Assembly: GCA_020435865.1 (NCBI GenBank)
Contig: JAGQYZ010000180.1
Coordinates: 1 to 6,285 of the forward strand
DNA from: Aequorivita sp.
GTDB lineage: Bacteria > Bacteroidota > Bacteroidia > Flavobacteriales > Flavobacteriaceae
Direction: 5' to 3'
DNA length: 6,285 nt
Positions 1 through 5,939 of this stretch are shown here, piece after piece; the first letter of the stretch is position 1; every line of letters starts with the position of its first letter. A program made the translations under genes and the position numbers. Below the pieces are notes generated by a model. It made no database searches and was not told the DNA's origin. It worked only from the letters and a program-made list of their open reading frames with translations.

Positions 1-440
1 CCTGTGGTGGTTGCTGCTTGTTGGGCGGCAGTAACACTTGTTAATGGATCTGGTTCGTATAAATGTTTGACACCAAAATTTCTGTTACCAGCTGCAACGG
101 GTGATCCTACAGGTCCAGTATTCCCTATTGGAGAACACCAGTAATAATAGGCCCAAGCATTAGTTTCAGGGGTGTTTTGTTGTACAGAAAGCTGTCCGTC
201 ACCGCTATTGTTAGAGGTAGTACCTCCTTGAATTAACTGTCCGTTGTTACGTAAGTAGATACTTGCTTCTTGATCATTGGCAGTACCGTTTCTAGTCAAG
301 TTTGTTTCGTTAGTAACATATAAAATTTGGTCACTGACATATACATAGGAATCCTCAGCTCCGTTTGGTTTTACGGTCAACTGAGCAAAAACGCCAACAG
401 ATGTTAAAAGTAATGTTGAAAAGAGTAGTAGGTTTTTCAT
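1..440 (-). CDS. Secreted protein, N-terminal part (probable type IX secretion cargo); runs off left edge
   Basis: My translation from the ATG at 438-440 gives 146 residues with no stop before the window edge, so only the N-terminus is present. It begins with a clear Sec signal peptide, MKNLLLFSTLLLTSVGVFAQ, with likely cleavage between A19 and Q20; FA|Q is the usual flavobacterial pattern. The mature part is rich in Asn, Thr, Gly and Gln. It includes a stretch at residues 60-71 (SIYLRNNGQLIQ) and a motif at about 96-107 (WAYYYWCSPIGN). I recall similar 'LRN.GQLIQG...YYWCSPVG' stretches near the start of large flavobacterial extracellular proteins that end in a type IX sorting domain. The C-terminus is outside the window, so this sorting domain is inferred, not seen. 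No catalytic motif is visible. The gene is divergent from the Smr gene, with 194 bp between the two start codons and no Shine-Dalgarno site. The gene call is secure; the secretion route is moderate. Confidence 0.85.
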   Translation of the reverse strand, partial: MKNLLLFSTLLLTSVGVFAQLTVKPNGAEDSYVYVSDQILYVTNETNLTRNGTANDQEASIYLRNNGQLIQGGTTSNNSGDGQLSVQQNTPETNAWAYYYWCSPIGNTGPVGSPVAAGNRNFGVKHLYEPDPLTSVTAAQQAATTT

Positions 441-567
441 ATTTTTATAGTTTTAAAAGGCTTTGTGTTGGGGCAGCAAAGCAACTTTTATTCACGGAAT
501 AAATTTAAAAATAAAATTCAATATACAGTATAGTTTACTACAAAATACGTAAAAATTTCGTTATTAG

Positions 568-589
568 ACAATTAACAGCGCTTAATTGT
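568..589. promoter_or_regulatory. Perfect 8-bp inverted repeat, candidate operator between divergent genes
   Basis: ACAATTAA (568-575) and TTAATTGT (582-589) are exact reverse complements separated by the 6-bp spacer CAGCGC. The site lies in the 194-bp gap between the divergent starts at 440 and 635. Its right arm abuts TACTTTG (589-595), a weak match to the Bacteroidota -7 box TAnnTTTG one base short in the spacer. If that is the -7 element for the Smr gene, the palindrome fills the region between -33 and -7, a classical repressor position. Symmetry and position are seen; operator function is inference. Confidence 0.45.
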
Positions 590-634
590 ACTTTGTGATA
601 ATTATTTAGATTAAAAAATTAAAGCGAATATAGT

Positions 635-1180
635 ATGAAAAAAGGAGATAAAGTTTCTGTTCTGGATGATGCCATTTCGGGCGTGGTTACTGCTATCATG
701 GGCAATGAGGTTACTATAATGACTCCTGATGGTTTTGAACTGGATTTTTTGAAGAAGGAACTTATCGTTATGGATGGCTCTATTTCAAAAAAAGCGCTTG
801 CACAAATGGATGTTTCTGCAATCATGTCAGAAAAGAACCACAAGAAACCTGGAAAAAGCGCACGTGTAAAACCAAAAGAACGCAATTTACCACCTATGGA
901 GGTAGATCTTCACATAAATCAATTAGTCGCAAAAACTAGAGGCATGGATAATTATGAAATGCTTTCAATCCAACTAGACACTGCAAAAAAGCAATTGGAT
1001 TTTGCTATTTCAAAACGAATACAGAAAGTGGTTTTTATCCATGGTGTAGGCGAAGGGATTTTGCGTACAGAATTGGAGTATCTTTTTAACCGTTATGAAA
1101 ATTTAAAATTCTACGACGCCGATTTTCAAAAATACGGACGTGGGGCTACCGAAGTTTATATTTTTCAGAATGTAAAATAG
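635..1180 (+). CDS. Stand-alone Smr-domain protein (Smr/MutS family)
   Basis: A 181-residue cytoplasmic protein. Residues 1-45 form a small beta-rich, SH3/KOW-like module (GDKVSVLDDAISGVVTAI). A lysine-rich linker follows (about 65-85), then a C-terminal Smr domain (about 88-180). The Smr signatures are all visible: D91-L92-H93, H136-G-V-G-E-G-I-L-R144, and G168-R-G-A-T-E-V-Y-I176. Smr domains are known as nucleic-acid nicking or RNA-cleaving modules and occur at the C-terminus of MutS2; here there is no MutS ATPase, so this is a free-standing Smr protein. Annotation pipelines sometimes call it 'DNA mismatch repair protein MutS', which is misleading. The substrate cannot be told from sequence. 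The start at 635 is well supported because the protein begins directly with the compact N-terminal module. No Shine-Dalgarno site is evident. It converges with the lipoprotein gene, with 36 bp between stop codons. Confidence 0.93.
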   Translation: MKKGDKVSVLDDAISGVVTAIMGNEVTIMTPDGFELDFLKKELIVMDGSISKKALAQMDVSAIMSEKNHKKPGKSARVKPKERNLPPMEVDLHINQLVAKTRGMDNYEMLSIQLDTAKKQLDFAISKRIQKVVFIHGVGEGILRTELEYLFNRYENLKFYDADFQKYGRGATEVYIFQNVK

Positions 1181-1216
1181 AGATTGGGAATTGCATCAAA
1201 ATGGAAACTCACAAAA

Positions 1217-2104
1217 TCAAAACTCGGGTGTGGTGGTTTTATTTGTAGTTTCAACAGCATTGAGCGTTCCCATATTTAGTGTTTCCTGTGTAATTTCTTC
1301 TTGGCCATTTATTAATACCAAATTCTTCAGGACAATTTCTACACTTTTAATGATTTTATAGGTATGCTGTCGATATTGGTTAACGCTATAGTCAATAGCT
1401 ACGGCAGGATTTAGGTAATCTGCACCAACACTGGAATCCGTTACATCATTTCTAGGGTCTAAATCCATGTTTTTATCCTCATTACGGGTAAGCACGCCGT
1501 CACCGTCATCATCATCATCTAGATAGTCGGGTATTCCGTCTCCATCAGTGTCCAAAGGATTTGTTAAGGGGTCATTGTCACCATCAGCATTTAGTATATC
1601 TAATTCGAGAGCTGTAGGTACATTATCGCCATCATCATCAACATCATATAGATTAGGAAGGCCATCCCCATCAGTATCGCCATCAAATTCCTTATCGGCA
1701 GAAACACCGTCACTATCATCATAGTTAAAAATAGTTGTGAATTCAGCAGTGCCAGAGGAGGCTAAATAGTCTTTAGTTACACTTGGAGAAGTAGGGGGAA
1801 TGCTGCTACAAAAGTAGTTGTTGCCCAAAACCCCATCATAGGTACGGTAGTTCACAAAATTTGTTGAGCCATTTATTGAATATGTCTTTGTACCCGCTGT
1901 TTTATATAGGCTATCCGTTACAGCCAGTTTTAGTGAAAGACTTTCCAGTGCTTCAGCGTTTACTTTATAAAAAACATAGTTGCCCAATTCCCCACAGCTT
2001 TTCAGCTCTGCATTGTCAAAATTAAACGTGGTAATAATAATATCGCCGTCATCGCAGCTATGAAGAAGGATTGTTGTCAAAAAAAGGAAAAGAATTTTTT
2101 TCAT
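1217..2104 (-). CDS. Probable surface lipoprotein with aspartate-rich TSP3-like calcium-binding repeats
   Basis: A 295-residue protein if translation starts at the ATG at 2102-2104, which I prefer. From there it opens with a lipoprotein signal, MKKILFLFLTTILLHSC, with the lipidated cysteine at C17. An in-frame ATG at 2143 would add 13 residues (MRYFVAVDDFYIQ) ahead of the signal and is less likely. The residues after C17 are D-D-G-D, an acidic run resembling the lipoprotein export signal that sends Bacteroidota lipoproteins to the cell surface. Residues 18-128 form a domain I do not recognise by function, with cysteines C37 and C99. Residues 129-210 are Asp/Gly-rich with two DTDGDG(L/I)P units, like thrombospondin type 3 calcium-binding repeats. 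A tail of about 85 residues lacks a clear motif. I recall similar lipoproteins in other Flavobacteriaceae but no known role. It is divergent from the cysteine desulfurase gene. TACTTTG at 2131-2137 (minus strand) is a weak -7 candidate and would exclude the 2143 start. Confidence 0.88.
   Translation of the reverse strand: MKKILFLFLTTILLHSCDDGDIIITTFNFDNAELKSCGELGNYVFYKVNAEALESLSLKLAVTDSLYKTAGTKTYSINGSTNFVNYRTYDGVLGNNYFCSSIPPTSPSVTKDYLASSGTAEFTTIFNYDDSDGVSADKEFDGDTDGDGLPNLYDVDDDGDNVPTALELDILNADGDNDPLTNPLDTDGDGIPDYLDDDDDGDGVLTRNEDKNMDLDPRNDVTDSSVGADYLNPAVAIDYSVNQYRQHTYKIIKSVEIVLKNLVLINGQEEITQETLNMGTLNAVETTNKTTTPEF
1475..1678 (-). repeat. Two 26-residue aspartate-rich repeat units within the lipoprotein gene
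   Basis: On the minus strand, residues 143-168 and 185-210 of the lipoprotein are related units. Both begin DTDGDG(L/I)P and continue to a DDDGD run, and they lie 42 residues apart. The codons differ between copies (for example GAT ACT GAT GGG versus GAC ACT GAT GGA), so this is conserved at protein level and not a recent DNA duplication. The alternating Asp/Gly spacing matches thrombospondin type 3 calcium-binding repeats, a known structural family. Calcium binding here is inferred. Confidence 0.8.
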
Positions 2105-2163
2105 CTGTATATAAAAATCATCAACAGCTACAAAGTAACGCATTTCTTTTTAACTGAAACGTC

Positions 2164-2193
2164 CGCAAAACTGTTTTAATATGTATTTTTGCG
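2164..2193. repeat. 7-bp inverted repeat overlapping the desulfurase promoter
   Basis: CGCAAAA (2164-2170) and TTTTGCG (2187-2193) are exact reverse complements separated by 16 bp, in the 162-bp gap between the divergent lipoprotein and desulfurase starts. The right arm overlaps the plus-strand -7 box. The left arm overlaps a one-mismatch minus-strand -7-like sequence (CAGTTTTG, 2173 to 2166). It may be a regulator site or simply the symmetry of two back-to-back promoter boxes; arms this short can occur by chance in AT-rich DNA. Confidence 0.3.
2184..2191 (+). promoter_or_regulatory. Bacteroidota -7 promoter box (TATTTTTG) for the cysteine desulfurase gene
   Basis: TATTTTTG is an exact match to TAnnTTTG, the -7 element used by the primary sigma factor of Bacteroidota. 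It lies 75 bp upstream of the desulfurase ATG, predicting a start of transcription near 2197 and a leader of about 70 bases. I see no good TTG or TTTG -33 element at the expected distance, so the promoter may be weak or activator dependent. Confidence 0.5.
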
Positions 2194-2266
2194 AACCGAA
2201 ATTATTGCATAGTTTTTGGCTAAATAGTGATTGGTCAAAAATCAATTTTATAAAAATGTTTGCTGA

Positions 2267-3421
2267 ATGAAGAAAGTATATTTTGATAGTGCTGCAACCA
2301 CACAACTTAGAAAAGAAGTTATAAACTGCATTACCGAAGTTTTAAAAACAGAATATGGAAATCCCTCATCTACTCATTCTTACGGCAGATCATCCAAATC
2401 ATTACTTGAAAACTCAAGAAAGGAAATAGCGAAGCTTTTAAATGTTTCTGCCAGTGAAATAATCTTCACTTCTGGCGGTACGGAAGCTGATAATTTAATA
2501 CTTTCCAGCGCAGTGCGTGATCTAGGTGTTAAGCGAATTATTTCCAGCCGTATTGAACACCATGCTGTATTGCATACCTTGGAATGGCTTCAGAAAAATT
2601 ACAAAATCCAGGTAAATTTTGTGAATTTGACAGCCTGTGGCTATGTAGATTACGAACATTTAGAAACCCTTTTAAGGGATACTTCCCAAAAAACATTAGT
2701 AAGCTTGATGCACGTTAATAATGAAGTTGGAAACCTTTTGGATTTGAAGAAAGTTGCGCTTCTTTGTAAAGAACATGGGGCTCTTTTTCATAGTGATACC
2801 GTACAATCCGTTGGCCACTTTGAACTTGATTTTAAAGAAATTTCCATAGATTTTGCAGCTGCTGCAGCTCATAAGTTTCACGGTCCAAAAGGAGCAGGCT
2901 TTGCTTTTATACGGAAAAATTCTGGGCTGCGGTCCTTAATACATGGCGGAGAGCAGGAGCGTGGAATGCGAGCAGGGACCGAAGCTGTCTATGCAATAGC
3001 AGGAATGGCTGAAGCGCTGAAAATATCCTATCAAAATCTCGAAAAAGAGCGAAAATATATAACCGACCTGAAAGCATATTTTAAACAACAACTTTTAGCG
3101 ACTTTTCCAGATGTAAAGTTTAATGGCGGTTGTGGAGATAACGAACAAAGTACTTATACACTTTTGAACGTTTGTCTGCCCATTTCCGCAGAAAAAGCGA
3201 TGTTGCTTTTGTTCCAATTGGATTTGAAAGGAATTGCTTGCTCAAAAGGAAGTGCCTGCCAGAGCGGGGCAGAAGGTGGTTCGCACGTATTGAACGAAAT
3301 TCTTTCTGATGAAGATTTGAGCAAACCTTCCATTCGTTTTTCCTTTTCCAGTTTCAATAATAAAGAAGAAGTTGACTATGTAGTGGGTGTGCTGAAGGAA
3401 TTTATTGAAAAGGGAATTTAA
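2267..3421 (+). CDS. Cysteine desulfurase, group I (NifS/IscS-like)
   Basis: A 384-residue PLP-dependent enzyme of aminotransferase class V, near the usual length of IscS/NifS. It removes sulfur from cysteine as an enzyme-bound persulfide, leaving alanine; the sulfur feeds Fe-S clusters, tRNA thiolation or cofactors. Visible motifs: N-terminal YFDSAATT (5-12), FTSGGTEADN (67-76), EHHAVLHT (97-104; H98 aligns with the PLP-stacking histidine of IscS), NNEVG (151-155), D177 and Q180, the Schiff-base lysine K203 in AHKFHGPKG, RAGTE (235-239), and the persulfide cysteine C331 in GSACQSG. Loop length around C331 and the motif order indicate group I, not SufS. Oddly, residues 197-201 are five alanines, so A200 replaces the serine that normally contacts the PLP phosphate three residues before the lysine. 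No IscU, IscR or suf gene is adjacent, so it is a single gene that could serve general sulfur transfer. The start at 2267 fits the family N-terminus. It converges with the receptor gene, 49 bp apart, with no clear hairpin terminator. Confidence 0.95.
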   Translation: MKKVYFDSAATTQLRKEVINCITEVLKTEYGNPSSTHSYGRSSKSLLENSRKEIAKLLNVSASEIIFTSGGTEADNLILSSAVRDLGVKRIISSRIEHHAVLHTLEWLQKNYKIQVNFVNLTACGYVDYEHLETLLRDTSQKTLVSLMHVNNEVGNLLDLKKVALLCKEHGALFHSDTVQSVGHFELDFKEISIDFAAAAAHKFHGPKGAGFAFIRKNSGLRSLIHGGEQERGMRAGTEAVYAIAGMAEALKISYQNLEKERKYITDLKAYFKQQLLATFPDVKFNGGCGDNEQSTYTLLNVCLPISAEKAMLLLFQLDLKGIACSKGSACQSGAEGGSHVLNEILSDEDLSKPSIRFSFSSFNNKEEVDYVVGVLKEFIEKGI

Positions 3422-3470
3422 TTTGAAAATTATACAGCATTTATAGTCTTGATTTTTAAACCTTAGATCA

Positions 3471-5930
3471 TTAGAACTTCGCAGTAAGTCTCACGTTAAA
3501 TACACGCGGCGTCAAATAATTTGGTATTGCATATTGAACCTTGGTGTAAACATCCCTCACAAACGTATTGGTTATAGAGTTCTGCACATCAAAAATGTTG
3601 AATATCTCCGCGCCAATTGAAAGTTCCTTGAATTTTTTTAACCAACCGCTGTCTCGTAATTTCGTATCATCCACAATCACATAGCTTATCCCAAGATCGG
3701 CACGTTTGTAATCGGGCAAACGGGTTTGATATTTATAAGGATCTGCATAACTAGGAGATCCGCCGGGCAAACCAGTATTGTATGTAAGGTTTAAATACAT
3801 TTTAAGTGAAGGAATCACTTTCACGTAATCTTGAAACAACATTCCAAACTTTAAACGCTGGTCTGTGGGGCGGAAGATATACCCGCGATCTTCAATGTTC
3901 TCTTCGGTCTTCATATAACCAAAGCTTAACCAACTTTCAGTGCCAGGAACAAACTCTCCGGCTAATCGTAAATCGAGCCCGTAAGCATAGGCAACAGCGT
4001 TGTTGGTAGCCCGATAACGAATGCGAACATTTTCTAACGTATATGGGTTTACGTCGGTCATGTGCTTGTAATACAATTCAGAATTCAATCTAAAGGCTCT
4101 GTCCCACATTTTGAAACTATAATCGTTTCCGAAAACGATGTGAATGGATTTTTGGGCTTTCACTTCAGGTCTGACCGTTCCAGAGGAATCGCGCAATTCC
4201 CTGTAAAAAGGTGGTTGTTGGTAAACACCGCCAGAAAGACGGAAAAGCATGTCCATTTCCCAGTCAGGTTTTAAAGCAACCTGTGCCCGTGGGCTGAAAA
4301 CAGTCTGTGTATTGCTGGTTATGCTTTTTCCACTTACCGTCCAGTTATGTGCGCGAACACCAGCATTCAGCCAGAGGTCACTATTTCCAATACTTGTTTT
4401 TCGGCTCCATTGGGCATAACCAGAAATTCGGTCAATTTGTGTATCGTTTAACGCACGGACGTTAGTATATGGCACAATAGGCGAAGTATCTGGCTCATAG
4501 GGTTGATTGTTTGGAGGAAATATAGGTGGGCGAATAGAAAACCCTGCAGAGTCAATTATTTCATATTCCTGAACACGATCGCGAATATCCTCCCGTGTGT
4601 ATTTAATACCGTATTCAATATTATTTTCTTCGATGGAAAGATTTCCTTTGTGCTCCACGTTTAAGATCAATGCATCTAAATCATTGCGTGCGTGTGTCAA
4701 TTGTCCCCCAATACCACGTGTAAATTCTACATTACCCAAATTTTCGCTGCCAATTTCTGTATTAACTTCACCTAAACGGTACTCGGCAAGAATGTCATAA
4801 TATTCCTGCTCCGTAGTTTGGTATAGCGAGGCGATAAATTTTGCGGTGTAATTATCAGAAACAACCCAAGTAGATTTCAAAGCACCAAAATAGGTATTGT
4901 AACGGTCTTCTTCACGGCCTTCATAAAAAACAAGCAATGCAACAGGATCCGTAATGGTTCCAAAGTTTGTTTGTCTTGTTAATGGCCTATAATTGTACTC
5001 GTTTATTGAAACATTTCCTAAAAAAATAACTTCAAAATTATTGGTTAACTTATATGTCAAATAGGTTTGTGCATCTGCAAACTTTGGACGGTAATTGGTT
5101 TCTGTCTCCTTGGCTTTTACTAAAAGACTGTTGTTGCGATAGCGGATTCCTAAAATTCCGGATAGGCGTCCATTTTTAGAAATTCCTTCCACAGAACCAC
5201 TAGCCCCTAAAAGACTTACATCTATTGTGGCCCCAAAATCAACGGGCCTGCGGTATGTAATGTCTAAAACTGAGGAAAGCTTGTCGCCATACTTGGCTTG
5301 AAAACCTCCAGCAGAAAAATCAACATTACTGGTAAGATCACTATTAACAAAACTTAAGCCTTCCTGTTGCCCACTTCTAATTAGGAACGGACGGTACACT
5401 TCAATTTCGTTTACATAAACCAAGTTTTCGTCATAGTTTCCACCACGCACTGAATATTGTGTACTCAACTCGTCGTTTCCATTAACGCCAGGAAGTGATT
5501 TCAAAAGATTTTCAACACCTGCATTAGCACCTACCATTTTGCGGATTACTTCTGGTGAAATGGTCGTTACGCCTTCAACACGTTTGTTTTCACGGCCAGA
5601 AATTACCACTTCGCCTATTTGCTCAATATTGGTATTCATTACCGGATTCAGCTCATAATCTTCGTTAGGAGAAAGGTTTACTGTTATCTGTACCTTTTTA
5701 TGACTAAGATGTGAAAACGTAATTGTAACATCTTCATTAGAGGGAATTTCCAACAAATAGAACCCATTAAAATCTGAAATGGTTCCAGAGTCATTATAAG
5801 TTACGTTGGCACCATAAACAGGTATATTGTTTTCGTCTAAAATAATTCCTTTAATAACGGCTTTTTGTGCAAACACAAAGGTTGCGAAGAAAAGGAAAAG
5901 AATTGTAAGCGGGAGTTTTATTGTTTTCAA
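3471..5930 (-). CDS. TonB-dependent outer-membrane receptor with CarboxypepD_reg-like N-terminal domain
   Basis: An outer-membrane active-transport receptor of 819 residues from the TTG at 5928-5930, or 821 from the TTG at 5934-5936. No in-frame ATG lies between the stop of the upstream gene and the mature protein; the first is far inside, in the plug. The 5930 start gives a normal signal peptide beginning MKTIKLPLTILF and ending FA|Q, so I prefer it. Domains (5936 numbering): signal peptide 1-23; CarboxypepD_reg-like beta-sandwich 25-100; TonB-box-like EVVISG at 109-114; plug about 120-230 with YSVRGGNYDENLVYVNEIEV and FQAKYGDKLSSVLD; beta-barrel from about 235 to the terminal phenylalanine, an outer-membrane assembly signature. 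A loop at 470-489 has eight prolines in twenty residues. No SusD-like partner is adjacent, so it is not a typical SusC/SusD pair. The substrate cannot be inferred. It sits directly behind the M23-like gene in the same frame and is almost certainly co-transcribed with it. Confidence 0.93.
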   Translation of the reverse strand: MKTIKLPLTILFLFFATFVFAQKAVIKGIILDENNIPVYGANVTYNDSGTISDFNGFYLLEIPSNEDVTITFSHLSHKKVQITVNLSPNEDYELNPVMNTNIEQIGEVVISGRENKRVEGVTTISPEVIRKMVGANAGVENLLKSLPGVNGNDELSTQYSVRGGNYDENLVYVNEIEVYRPFLIRSGQQEGLSFVNSDLTSNVDFSAGGFQAKYGDKLSSVLDITYRRPVDFGATIDVSLLGASGSVEGISKNGRLSGILGIRYRNNSLLVKAKETETNYRPKFADAQTYLTYKLTNNFEVIFLGNVSINEYNYRPLTRQTNFGTITDPVALLVFYEGREEDRYNTYFGALKSTWVVSDNYTAKFIASLYQTTEQEYYDILAEYRLGEVNTEIGSENLGNVEFTRGIGGQLTHARNDLDALILNVEHKGNLSIEENNIEYGIKYTREDIRDRVQEYEIIDSAGFSIRPPIFPPNNQPYEPDTSPIVPYTNVRALNDTQIDRISGYAQWSRKTSIGNSDLWLNAGVRAHNWTVSGKSITSNTQTVFSPRAQVALKPDWEMDMLFRLSGGVYQQPPFYRELRDSSGTVRPEVKAQKSIHIVFGNDYSFKMWDRAFRLNSELYYKHMTDVNPYTLENVRIRYRATNNAVAYAYGLDLRLAGEFVPGTESWLSFGYMKTEENIEDRGYIFRPTDQRLKFGMLFQDYVKVIPSLKMYLNLTYNTGLPGGSPSYADPYKYQTRLPDYKRADLGISYVIVDDTKLRDSGWLKKFKELSIGAEIFNIFDVQNSITNTFVRDVYTKVQYAIPNYLTPRVFNVRLTAKF

Positions 5931-5939
5931 AAGCAAGGG

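Noticed and set aside
541..547. TATTTTG on the minus strand as -7 box of the secreted-protein gene
   Set aside because: It is one base short of TAnnTTTG, its nearest TTG is 21 bp upstream, and other equally weak candidates exist nearby, so no choice can be supported.
619..885. 88-residue minus-strand reading frame over the start of the Smr gene
   Set aside because: It lies antisense to a clear Smr-family gene, has no recognisable domain, and its length is expected by chance.
1475..1678. GAT/CATCAT-rich stretch considered as a simple tandem DNA repeat
   Set aside because: It is explained by aspartate codons of calcium-binding repeats; codon choice differs between units.
2105..2143. Upstream in-frame ATG extending the lipoprotein by 13 residues
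   Set aside because: It would place a polar stretch ahead of a textbook lipoprotein signal; the ATG at 2104 gives a normal MKK start.
2230..2250. TGATT/AATCA inverted repeat before the desulfurase start
   Set aside because: Five-base arms in AT-rich DNA are expected by chance.
3806..4800. Several 65-70 residue plus-strand reading frames inside the receptor gene
   Set aside because: They are antisense to a long, well-supported receptor gene and have no homologous motifs.
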